A stretch of DNA of 64,000 nt from Hassallia sp050875635 (lineage in GTDB: Bacteria; Cyanobacteriota; Cyanobacteriia; Cyanobacteriales; Nostocaceae). The stretch covers positions 1-64,000 of the forward strand of contig NZ_JBPAOH010000028.1 in assembly GCF_050875635.1 (NCBI RefSeq). The letters are read 5' to 3'. This document shows, piece after piece, positions 43,101-50,431 of this stretch; within the stretch, counting starts at the first letter, position 1, and every line of letters begins with the position of its first letter. The translations under genes were made by a program, and so were the position numbers. The notes below the pieces were generated by a model, which ran no database searches, was not told the DNA's origin, and was given only the letters and a program-made list of their open reading frames with translations.

Positions 43101-43428
43101 GACGATGGAGTTCGATAAACACTAATTTATCTGATTCAGACAAGTTGTCTAAATTGCGTTCAGCTAATTTATAGTCACTCAGCAGCTTTTGTAAATCATC
43201 TATGAGCGATTGACTAATGGTTCCTTTCTCATAAGCTTCCTTAACTGGCTGTACAGCTAATTTACCGGCTAGTTTCTTTATGTTCCAACTATCCAGAGGA
43301 CTCAGAGGTGTCTTCCATGCTGCCTGTGCCTTGCTTTGAGATAGTTGTTGAACTATGAAATCGCGCTCTGACAAATTACTAGCACGGCAGGCTAGTTTGA
43401 GGAGAAAAGAATCATTGAGCATAATCAT
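40174..43428 (-). CDS. lanM: Class II lanthipeptide synthetase LanM
   Basis: The 1084-residue enzyme has an N-terminal dehydratase domain (DUF4135, about residues 160-560) with IVYKPRCVESEAAMQGLL (about residue 323) and GGGDLHHENILATDGN plus CDCETVLE (about 395-410) for Ser/Thr phosphorylation. The C-terminal LanC cyclase (about residues 730-1075) has FSHGVSGIGWALIKLG (about 880) and the zinc ligands in WCNGAAGIG (about 946) and LCHGKAGN (about 996). It dehydrates Ser/Thr and joins them to Cys as (methyl)lanthionine rings. Its likely substrate is the peptide encoded immediately upstream. ATG 43428 or 43422 can serve as start. Confidence 0.93.
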   Translation of the reverse strand: MIMLNDSFLLKLACRASNLSERDFIVQQLSQSKAQAAWKTPLSPLDSWNIKKLAGKLAVQPVKEAYEKGTISQSLIDDLQKLLSDYKLAERNLDNLSESDKLVFIELHRQWLQVYQAAIATLDLPQDKFDDSYWYKRDIYYGKFAKVCEPFLRLLHLTLQPFCDAVDAATDNCQIHQQVVTDIELHLLNRFDMHLAWALEANINIYCSQNKIEKSTDNPDAYIAYLEKTFATQEDYHHFYCQFPTLGRWLAQATSFVCHQGEELLQRLTRDRHELSATFFEGKPISAMKSLKLGNSDYHGGGKSVVIVELELNNSEPATIVYKPRCVESEAAMQGLLKHFTQHQVVEFASYKVLCKEGYGYAEFIPSGKNYVESKQAVERFYQQLGGFLGIFYILGGGDLHHENILATDGNAFICDCETVLEAVPYGMDKLPGTVFDSVFKTAMLEWPSDTAADNGNQMRISGYSGGESYELSYTVPKVNDHRMSLALGIEHQGGVRIEVEATNRLYYQGQLVQPQDYKSEIVEGFNRIYEWFQQNPQKAIALIQDLFSSSWVRFINWGTQAYAKLIVAARHPKCLAEPLEVDLLFNTLKEHHRQWDENRELVQMELAAMWQLDVPIFTTKAANSQDLIANYQQALPNIVAITPLDNACRRIQRLSTENRIIQNQYIYTSLSPEEINSPYFIASAVNYAQQIGWQLCEQLEPDTSNAPWKTYEYTPTGKRLIDISGDLYDGSAGICLFLAYLDAIQPQPEFRQAAERALSHAIEQRNTTFIGAFQGTASLIYLLTHLAQLWNRPALLELAVQLSDEVKARIHEDKYFDILHGVAGLIPVMLNLAAATDGKGIDCAVQCAEHLLAEATRRGDTLSWRGERSDLARDNFTGFSHGVSGIGWALIKLGCHLNQPEYITAARQAFAYETANFDQQQQDWYDLRKTVMTSEDPNQKHFANAWCNGAAGIGLSRIASWAVLGKTDDDILRDAYMALNATVRNFQKLGNDSLCHGKAGNAELFLRIAKLRDQPYLQMEANVVAQAQWRNFEKARRWICGSSGNDILPDLMLGIAGIGMHFLRLAYPERVPSPLLLDPPPKV

Positions 43429-43562
43429 CTCATACTAAATTGCAGTCTTATCTAGAATCTAGAACAATATCATATGACTGAGAATTTGTGGTTTTATTTC
43501 CCGAATTCTTTGCAGCTTTGCCAATTGAGCTATTTTTCTGATACCAAAGCTTTTCTGTGAAA

Positions 43563-43601
43563 TCAGGCTAGGTTCGCACGCGGATTGTGCTGCTAGCCTG
43601 A
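43563..43601 (-). terminator. Stem-loop between precursor and lanM
   Basis: TCAGGCTAG and CTAGCCTGA form a perfect 9-bp stem with an inner GCAC/GTGC pair. It lies about 45 bases after the precursor stop codon, and a second small stem GATAGC...GCTATC is next to it (43603-43619). No strong T-run follows, so it is more likely an attenuator or RNA-stability element that gives more precursor than synthetase transcript. Confidence 0.55.
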
Positions 43602-43645
43602 CGATAGCTTTGGGCTATCAACTTACCTGAAGATTACCAACCAAT

Positions 43646-43921
43646 TTACTTGGTAGCGCCATCACAAATGGCGGTTATGGGTCCGAAGCTACAGGTAGCA
43701 CCACACGCAACGATGATGTCGAGTTGCCCTAAAGCATCGTTTAACAACTCCACAAAGGACTCGTCCTGCTTCTCGACTGAGTTCGGTAACTCAATATCGG
43801 CATTAATGCCAAACGCTTCTGGATGATTCCGAAGTTCATGAGAGAACTCGGCATCAACCGCAGCCATCTGTAATAGCTGTTCCAAGTATTCTACTGAGGG
43901 TGCTTGTAAAGTTGTGGACAT
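43646..43921 (-). CDS. Cinnamycin/duramycin-like lanthipeptide precursor
   Basis: From ATG 43921 (AGAGGT ribosome binding site) the peptide has 91 residues. An upstream ATG at 44014 is in frame but lacks such a site. The leader (72 residues) includes AAVDAEFSHELRNHPEAFGI, very like the cinnamycin leader as I recall it. It ends IVA before the core, like AFA in cinnamycin. The core is CGATCSFGPITAICDGATK (43649-43705). By cinnamycin numbering it keeps Cys1, Cys5, Cys14, Ser6, Thr11, Thr18, Asp15 and Lys19. Position 4 is Thr instead of Ser. Predicted rings are Cys1-Thr18, Thr4-Cys14 and Cys5-Thr11, with a Ser6-Lys19 bridge and hydroxy-Asp15. Confidence 0.9.
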   Translation of the reverse strand: MSTTLQAPSVEYLEQLLQMAAVDAEFSHELRNHPEAFGINADIELPNSVEKQDESFVELLNDALGQLDIIVACGATCSFGPITAICDGATK

Positions 43922-44951
43922 AATTTTTACCTCTTTGTAATCAACGGAGAGCCTTTGCAGGTATCTAAAAACCAGCAAACTGATGGTTTTCTCTCCAAAA
44001 ACACGATACAGCAAATCCTTGTCAACTTAAATATGTATTATTTTTTACTTATTGGTATTGTTTATTAAACCTCGTTAAACATCTATATTTAATAGTAGTA
44101 TCTTTTTTGACATTTAATCCTTGTGAAAATATTTACCAAAAAGCTATTGATTGGCAAAATTATTATAAAGAAGTATAAAATATTATAAATTAATAAATTT
44201 ATGGCAAACAAAAAATTAAGTACTACTGCGAACCAGTAGGAAATGTTTTTTTGCAACTCTACTTAAGATAAAATTGATTGAAAACTGCTATTTTGCAGTA
44301 ATTATAAAGAATATTTGTTGGTTAACAACAATCAGAATAAATAATCAGAAAATAAATTACCAAAAATAATGGTAAAATTTATTACTTAGCTCTTTTGTAG
44401 AAAATTTACCGAATTCTCGGCTGGTTGTAAATGCACTGATATTGTGGAATACAAGTTATCTGGATGCAGGGGTGCGAAGCTCTTTACGAATTCTTTTGGA
44501 GCGAGACGCTGCGCGTTAACGTAGCTGCCTGCCTCTCATAGAGAAGCCTCAAGGGAAAGAAGGTGTTCTTGGCATCTTCTCGTTCCCTTCTTTGAAGGAG
44601 AAGAGAAGCGTGTCGCAGACAAGCCTCTCGCTCCAGAAAGCGGTTAGATAAATTAAGCTTTTTGACGATTTTTGCGTAAGTCCCAATCTAGAAAGTAGTG
44701 TGGATACAGTTTGTAAAGCTATTTGTTAGTGTTCAGAATCAAGTCAGAGTGAACCTTGTTAAGTTTATTCCTGACTCCCAACTTTGCGCCTCCCGTGCAG
44801 AAATCTCTCTTGCGGAACGTCTCTACCTGACTTCTGACTCCTGAATGCGTGACTTTTTTGTTGCTAAATCTAGTATGATTACCACAGAGCCTTTTTGCTA
44901 CCAAAGCAAAGAATTTAGATAAAATGAGAAATTGCTCTGCAAAAGCAAGTT
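43922..44951. other. 1-kb intergenic region upstream of the lanthipeptide operon
   Basis: No credible gene was found. On the minus strand TTGACA (44020-44025) is a possible -35 box for the precursor transcript. The stretch 44040-44450 is very AT-rich. A long imperfect palindrome lies at 44491-44640 and a GCGTAAGTCC end at 44674-44683. The right end holds the promoter of the FHA gene. Confidence 0.5.
44491..44640. repeat. Long imperfect palindrome
   Basis: The outer arms GGAGCGAGA and TCTCGCTCC are about 130 bases apart. Inner arms include AAGGGAA with TTCCCTT and CTCATAGAG. It could be a miniature transposon or a structured RNA. GAGACGCTGCGCG-type motifs resemble interspersed palindromes of Nostoc-like genomes. 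Confidence 0.5.
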
Positions 44952-45497
44952 ATGCAAAACTCAGGCAGATTACCAATAATGGGTTTAGGTTTAGAGCTTT
45001 TTCATGTTCAAACTGACACTTCTTTCGCGTTGCTACCAAATTTAACTACAATTCGCATTGGCAAACCAAAAAGTCACTTTTTAGGAGATATCAATGTCTC
45101 CGATTTGCCAAATGCCAATTTTGTTTCACGCAATCATGCAGAAATTCAAATAGAAAAAAACATTTATTATATTGTAGATGTGGGAAGCTCTAATGGGACA
45201 TTTCTCAATAATATCAGGTTAGAACCAAAAAATCGCTACCCGCTCAACTTAGGAGATAAAATAGATTTAGGTCCGGGAAGTAAAGTCACATTTTTATTTC
45301 TCAGTAAACAAAAAGTAGCTCCTGAACCTCCTACCTCACTAAATAATCCAAGTACAGTCATTCAGCTTGAATTTGGGGAGACGAGCGCACAAGCAACTCT
45401 CAAAGAGAGTTTAAGCAAGTTTTTCCGCATATTTGGAAGCATCTTGAATTCTACTTGGCGATCGCTCAAAAAATTATTCAAGAAATTACGTCCCTAA
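44952..45497 (+). CDS. FHA domain protein
   Basis: The 181-residue protein has an FHA domain in residues about 18-118. The core is RIGKPKSHFLG, NFVSRNHAEIQ and VDVGSSNGTFLNNIRLEP, containing the Ser-Arg-x-His and Ser-Asn-Gly residues that bind phosphothreonine. A linker of about 35 residues leads to a basic helix at the C terminus (RSLKKLFKKLRP). It probably docks to Ser/Thr-kinase substrates. No kinase gene is adjacent. It is transcribed away from the lanthipeptide operon, so a link is not implied. Confidence 0.85.
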   Translation: MQNSGRLPIMGLGLELFHVQTDTSFALLPNLTTIRIGKPKSHFLGDINVSDLPNANFVSRNHAEIQIEKNIYYIVDVGSSNGTFLNNIRLEPKNRYPLNLGDKIDLGPGSKVTFLFLSKQKVAPEPPTSLNNPSTVIQLEFGETSAQATLKESLSKFFRIFGSILNSTWRSLKKLFKKLRP

Positions 45498-45508
45498 CCT
45501 GTAATCTC

Positions 45509-45602
45509 ACCCTTAGTGAGCGGTTCACCGCTCATATCTTCGCTTTTAAAGGTTAAAAGTCCAGAAAAACTTCTTTCCTTTCCCCTTTCCCCTTTCCCCC
45601 TC
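45509..45602. repeat. TGAGCGGT palindrome and CCCTTTCC tandem repeats
   Basis: TGAGCGGT-tc-ACCGCTCA (45517-45534) repeats the element seen at 15469-15486. It is followed by CCTTTCC heptamers (45578-45602). They fill the gap between the convergent FHA and GT39 genes and may end both transcripts. Confidence 0.6.
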
Positions 45603-45610
45603 TTCCTTCA

Positions 45611-47365
45611 TTACATACAGCGATACAATTGATAAGGCACTCCAATCCGGTAATGCTGCCTAGAATCAATTGTGCAATTGAACCGAGACATTGCTATTTG
45701 CGGTGGATAATCTCGTCGTTTTATTCCCGGTGCAATAACCCATAAATTCATTTGAGAAATTGCGGGTGCAGGTAGTTGAGAAAGTTGTTGCCAAACAGAA
45801 AGTTCTTGCGAGTTCTTAAAAAAAGCAAATTTATCTAACTTTTCGCTCTTGATAATCTTTCTAACTTTTTCCACTTCCAAAGCAAAACTTAAACCCAAAG
45901 CCACATCTTGATAATCTCTATATGCCATAACAACCATCAGCGGCACAGCAGGATTTTGGTTGATATTACGAGCGACTTGCTCTGGCTTGAAAGGCTTTTC
46001 AAACACTAAGTTAGAAACAACAAAAATAGAACTGATAACACCAACCAGGAAAAAAATTAATAAATTTTTACTTTTTAATTTTGCGGAAAGTTGAGCCAGT
46101 CCCGTGCGGGGGTGGAGGAGTTTGAGGGAACTGGTGTGGCGGTTGCCTGTACCGTCCCGCCAAACTTTCCAAGACGAATTTTGACTTTTATTAAGGCTAG
46201 CTGCTATTAAGGCACAGAAACTCGGATAATAAACGAAATTGTAACGCGGAACAATAGTAATATCTTTATTCAAGAAATAGACAATGGCAAAGAATTCTAA
46301 CAACACCCAACCAGAGAAACTTAAAAGCGTTAATGTAGCTAAATGAGTTTTTGGTGTACCCCACAAAACCCTTAAACCTAGAAAGATTTGCCGTCCTACC
46401 CAAATAGCAAATATCAACATTAACAAACCAGAGATAATCGCTATTGGTAAAGGCTGATTTTCTACAGGTAAGCTAATCACCATCAACACCCAGTTAATCA
46501 AAGTTTGATAAAAAGGAGCGATGTGTGCGGGAGAATTCAGCCAATCAGTTTCCGAACGATGAAAATGACTCAGCGTCACCATCAACCAAGGAATAAAGCT
46601 AATCGCAACAGCACTAATAGATAGAATTAAGGCAAACCAGATTTGACGCTTAATTTGCTTGATAGACTTAGTAGCTGGATAATATATAAGTAAAATTAAC
46701 GTTGCTATCTGCGCTAAAAAAGCAAGAACACAAAAGTAGTGTACATAAAGAGCTATACTATTAATAATTGCCCAGCTAAACCAAACAAAAAATCTAACTT
46801 TTTGTTTGAGAAATATGTCTTGCTGAATTTGCATTAGTCCTAATAACCCTAAAGTTATCAACAGCATGGGCAAAGTGTAATGTCGTGCTTCTTGGGATAG
46901 GTAAACAGCAAAAGGTGAGACTGCCATCACAGCTGCTGCCGTTAAACCAGATGTTTTAGAAAAGGCAAGATTAACAGCATAAATTGCGGCGATCGCTCCC
47001 ACACCAAATAAAGCCGGAAGCGATCGCAATTTTTCCACCCACTCTTGCCCCAATGGACTCAGCCACCCTAGCCAAGCGTGCATAGAGCAAAAAAACAGCG
47101 GTGGATGCGTAGATTGTCGGGCAATATTTTCAGCAATTTCCGCACAGCTAACTTTCGGCTGAAAAGTAAAAATCTCCTGCACTCGCTCAAGCGGAAACAC
47201 CACACCTAAAGGCAAATCATTATAACTTTTACCCAAGCTGAAGATAGCAGTAATCACCTCATCCATCCACAACGGTTTTAAATCCAAATGCCAAAATCGC
47301 AAAATTGCGCCAAGAGCGATCGCGCCAATTAAAATTAGATAATGTATGCAAACACGTTTTTTCAT
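45611..47365 (-). CDS. GT39-like membrane glycosyltransferase (PMT/ArnT superfamily)
   Basis: The 584-residue protein has about 11-12 membrane helices. The first lumenal loop after helix 1 carries RFWHLDLKPLWMDEVITAIF, the acidic catalytic motif of GT-C enzymes such as ArnT and PMT. Next come STHPPLFFCSMHAWLGW and a Pro/His-rich region. These enzymes transfer sugars from polyprenyl phosphate carriers outside the cytoplasmic face. The C-terminal 130 residues are soluble. The acceptor is unknown. It diverges from the helicase gene, whose leader holds tandem repeats. Confidence 0.8.
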   Translation of the reverse strand: MKKRVCIHYLILIGAIALGAILRFWHLDLKPLWMDEVITAIFSLGKSYNDLPLGVVFPLERVQEIFTFQPKVSCAEIAENIARQSTHPPLFFCSMHAWLGWLSPLGQEWVEKLRSLPALFGVGAIAAIYAVNLAFSKTSGLTAAAVMAVSPFAVYLSQEARHYTLPMLLITLGLLGLMQIQQDIFLKQKVRFFVWFSWAIINSIALYVHYFCVLAFLAQIATLILLIYYPATKSIKQIKRQIWFALILSISAVAISFIPWLMVTLSHFHRSETDWLNSPAHIAPFYQTLINWVLMVISLPVENQPLPIAIISGLLMLIFAIWVGRQIFLGLRVLWGTPKTHLATLTLLSFSGWVLLEFFAIVYFLNKDITIVPRYNFVYYPSFCALIAASLNKSQNSSWKVWRDGTGNRHTSSLKLLHPRTGLAQLSAKLKSKNLLIFFLVGVISSIFVVSNLVFEKPFKPEQVARNINQNPAVPLMVVMAYRDYQDVALGLSFALEVEKVRKIIKSEKLDKFAFFKNSQELSVWQQLSQLPAPAISQMNLWVIAPGIKRRDYPPQIAMSRFNCTIDSRQHYRIGVPYQLYRCM

Positions 47366-47387
47366 TATTTAGCTATTAATAAAGATC

Positions 47388-47523
47388 GGGCATGGGGGAG
47401 GCAGTGCGGTCTTGGGGTCTCCCCAAGTGGAGCACCTGCCGTCATGGGGCATTGGGCATGGGGCATGGGGGAGGCAGTGCGGTCTTGGGGTCTCCCCAAG
47501 TGGAGCACCTGCCGTCATGGGGC
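47388..47523. repeat. Two 63-base direct repeats, period 73
   Basis: A 63-base unit beginning GGGCATGGGGGAGGCAGTGC occurs at 47388-47450 and again at 47461-47523. Each contains the hairpin CTTGGGG-tct-CCCCAAG. They are in the leader of the helicase gene, and the frame through them (47412 on) is an artefact. Confidence 0.85.
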
Positions 47524-47629
47524 ATGGGGAATTGAAGAGGGGGAAAGGGAAAAGCGGAAAATCTGAGCGGAGGTTTCCTCCGATCAGACTTTTTCAAGAC
47601 AGGGAAAAGGGAAAAAAAGAATTATTACC

Positions 47630-47712
47630 AATGCCCGATGCCCATTGCCCATTGCCCATTGCCCCATGCCCATTGCCCATTGCCCGATGCCCATTGCCCA
47701 ATTCCCAATTCC
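47630..47712. repeat. GCCCATT short tandem repeats before the helicase gene
   Basis: About ten GCCCATT/GCCCGAT heptamers run to within a few bases of ATG 47718. They belong to the same class as at 7867, 9191, 11737 and 58475. Confidence 0.75.
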
Positions 47713-47717
47713 CCTTT

Positions 47718-50246
47718 ATGTCAGACACTAATTTTACCGATCCGGTGCCTCACTCTTCCGAAAAAGAAATATCTCCGCAATCAGCTTCTAAGGTGCGGGA
47801 AACCGCTGTAGCGCTTATCCGCAACGATTTGCGACTAGGACAACAACAAATGGCTGATTGGCGTTTTGGTCCATTAGCTGTTTCCGCAGTTCCCGGTGCT
47901 GGGAAATCTACAGGTATGGCTGCGACTGCGGCGATCGCGATCGCTCGTCAATATGAAGAAAGCCGCACAAAAGCGCGTCGTCAACTGATTGTAGTCACCT
48001 TTACTCGCTCTGCCGCTGCCAATATTAAAGCGAAAATTCGCGAATATTTAAGAGACAATTTATCTCTACCTCAAACAGGTTTCACTGTCTATACCTTGCA
48101 CGGTTTGGCATTAAATATCGCCAGTCGTCATGCCGATTTATCTGGTTTGCAGTTAGAAAATGTCACATTAATCACACCGAGTCAAAGTCACCGTTTTATC
48201 CGTACCGCCGTCGAACAATGGATTGGCAATAATTCAGACCGTTATTTCCGATTGTTAGAAGGTCATCAATTTGACGGTGAAGAAACAGAAAGATTGCGTC
48301 GCCAATCAGTACTGCGAACCGAAGTATTGCCAGAATTGGCGCTGACAGTGATTCATGAAGCAAAAAGTTCCGGTATATCCCCAGAACAGTTACGCGAGTG
48401 GAGTAAACAAACCACAGACGAATACGCCATTTTGAGCGTAGCCGCCGGATTATATGAACAATATCAGAATTTAATGCGATCGCGTGACTTCATCGACTAC
48501 GACGACATGATTTTAGCCGCCTTGCGCGTCTTAGAAAACGACAGCGCCAGACGAATTGAGCAAAACCAAGTTTTCGCCGTCTTTGAAGACGAAGCTCAAG
48601 ATTCCAGCCCATTGCAGACGAAGCTTTTAGAAATTTTGGCAAGCGATGGGGAGGAGGGGGAGAGTGGGGGAGTGGGGGATAAGGGAGACAAGGAGACAAG
48701 GAGACAAGGAGACAAGGAAGAATTTGCTTTCTCATCTCCCCCCTCTCCCCATCCCCCCCTCTCCCCATCCCCCCCTCTCCCCATCCCCCCCTCTCCCTTG
48801 TCTGCCTCATCCTTAATCAACTTAGTGCGTGTCGGCGATCCTAACCAAGCGATTAACTCTAGCTTTACCCCAGCCGATCCAATTTATTTTCGGCAATTTT
48901 GCGAAGAGTGCAAAGCGCAAGACAGACTCGTAACAATGTATCAGGCTGGTCGCAGTAGTGAAATTATAATTTCAGCGGCAAACTTTGCTTTGGAATGGGT
49001 GAATAATCTTTATAAAAAGGATTTAACTAATTTAAATAGGGCAAATAATCGGATTTCCACAACTCCATTTCGACCGCAAACAATTTACCCGGTTGAACTC
49101 AATCATCGCCGAGATGATGTTAATCCACAACCAATCGGTAGGGGATTAGAACTTTACACCCCACGCGATATTCATCACACCGTTGAGTTACTTTCTCAAA
49201 GGGTAATTGAGTTATTTGCCGAAGATCCAACGAATACCCGTGCGGCAGTGTTAGTCCGGGAAAATCGCCAAGGACGCTGGTTAGCTGAAGCGCTTGCCCC
49301 TGTGTGCAAAGAGCATAAAATTGTACTTTACGATGTGGGGGAACGCGATCGCCATTCTCATGTCCCAGAAGATATTTTGGCAATACTGCAATTTTGCGAT
49401 CGCCCGCATTCCCCCGATTACCTGAAAGCTGCCTTAGAAGTCTTGGTACAGCGTCAGTTAGTCCCCACCCAAGACCTCAACGCCCTCGCCAGTCTTCCCG
49501 AAGAATTTCTCTATCCGGGTCCGTTGGCATCACCGCAAACAGAATCGGTGCAAAAAGCCTGCCGCTTGTGTCGGAGTTTACTTCGCGCTCGTTTAGAACT
49601 GCCTTTGTATCAGCTAATTTCCTTCATCGCTTTGGTGTTAAATTACGACCAAGCCGAACTTGCAACAGCAGACAAACTTGCAGAAAGGGTAAATCGGCAA
49701 ATAGCTGGTAATAGTTCAATGGGGACGATGCTGGCAGCTTTAAGTGAAATCGTCAGTTCCGAACGATTTGAACCTGTGGAAACCGAAGATGTAGAAGCGC
49801 GTTACACTCGTCGCGGTCAACTTACCATCATCACCATGCACAAAGCAAAAGGACTAGATTGGGACTTTGTTTTTCTGCCCTTTCTGCACGAAAACTTAAT
49901 TCCCGGTAGGTTTTGGGTTCCTCCCCAAAGGCAGTTTTTAGGCGACTTTACTTTATCAGAAGTTGCTCGCGCTCAAATTCGCGCTGCCCTCCACGGTGAA
50001 GAAAGTATACCCAGCACCACCGCTGCTTGGGAACAGGCAAAACACCTGAAAACTGCTGAAGAATACCGTTTATTATATGTCGCCATGACGCGGGCAAAGC
50101 GTTTGTTGTGGATGTCTGCTGCCCAAAAAGCACCATTTACTTGGAGTAAACCGGATAATTTACAACAACAAGCTGCATGTCCGGTTTTTCCAGCGTTAAA
50201 GCAGCAGTTTCCCGGATGTGTGATGATGACAACAGTGTTCAAATAA
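47718..50246 (+). CDS. UvrD/Rep-type ATP-dependent helicase with repeat-derived insert
   Basis: From ATG 47718 the protein has 842 residues. Superfamily-1 motifs are Walker A SAVPGAGKST (about residue 57), TFTRSAAANIKAKI (Ia), DEAQDSSPLQ (II, about 291), VRVGDPNQAIN (III, about 373), and IITMHKAKGLDWDFVFLPFL (V) and YRLLYVAMTRAKRLLW (VI, about 786). A low-complexity segment of about 55 residues (310-362) sits between motifs II and III; it is encoded by G-rich and C-rich tandem repeats (48647-48800). The family unwinds DNA in repair and recombination. The start is after the repeats; an upstream in-frame ATG at 47412 is rejected. Confidence 0.85.
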   Translation: MSDTNFTDPVPHSSEKEISPQSASKVRETAVALIRNDLRLGQQQMADWRFGPLAVSAVPGAGKSTGMAATAAIAIARQYEESRTKARRQLIVVTFTRSAAANIKAKIREYLRDNLSLPQTGFTVYTLHGLALNIASRHADLSGLQLENVTLITPSQSHRFIRTAVEQWIGNNSDRYFRLLEGHQFDGEETERLRRQSVLRTEVLPELALTVIHEAKSSGISPEQLREWSKQTTDEYAILSVAAGLYEQYQNLMRSRDFIDYDDMILAALRVLENDSARRIEQNQVFAVFEDEAQDSSPLQTKLLEILASDGEEGESGGVGDKGDKETRRQGDKEEFAFSSPPSPHPPLSPSPPLPIPPSPLSASSLINLVRVGDPNQAINSSFTPADPIYFRQFCEECKAQDRLVTMYQAGRSSEIIISAANFALEWVNNLYKKDLTNLNRANNRISTTPFRPQTIYPVELNHRRDDVNPQPIGRGLELYTPRDIHHTVELLSQRVIELFAEDPTNTRAAVLVRENRQGRWLAEALAPVCKEHKIVLYDVGERDRHSHVPEDILAILQFCDRPHSPDYLKAALEVLVQRQLVPTQDLNALASLPEEFLYPGPLASPQTESVQKACRLCRSLLRARLELPLYQLISFIALVLNYDQAELATADKLAERVNRQIAGNSSMGTMLAALSEIVSSERFEPVETEDVEARYTRRGQLTIITMHKAKGLDWDFVFLPFLHENLIPGRFWVPPQRQFLGDFTLSEVARAQIRAALHGEESIPSTTAAWEQAKHLKTAEEYRLLYVAMTRAKRLLWMSAAQKAPFTWSKPDNLQQQAACPVFPALKQQFPGCVMMTTVFK
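48647..48800 (+). repeat. In-frame tandem repeats inside the helicase gene
   Basis: GGGGGAGTG units are followed by about four GAGACAAG octamers (48684-48717) and then three 16-base CCCCCCTCTCCCCAT-type units (48738-48795). The G-rich and C-rich halves are complementary. The layout is the same as the array in queA (6887-7084). Confidence 0.85.
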
Positions 50247-50275
50247 GTAGAGACGTTTCAGTGGAACGTCTGTAC
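50247..50275. repeat. GTAGAGACGT palindrome
   Basis: GTAGAGACGT and ACGTCTGTAC lie around a 9-base loop, directly after the helicase stop codon. It is a copy of the family at 24603 and 27971, and could act as a weak terminator. Confidence 0.6.
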
Positions 50276-50431
50276 GAGAGTTTTGTCAATCCCAAAAATG
50301 CATCAGTTAATTAAGTTACGCCTATTAAGAATTACAGCGAGATTGGTTGATATCTTCCTCAAAGATGATATGTTATATCTGCCATATATACCACTTTTGA
50401 TAGATGTAGAAACCGGATAAAAGGAGCACTT

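Noticed and set aside
47412..47717. Upstream in-frame extension of the helicase gene
   Set aside because: It reads through duplicated 63-base units and heptamer repeats; the helicase fold starts after 47718.
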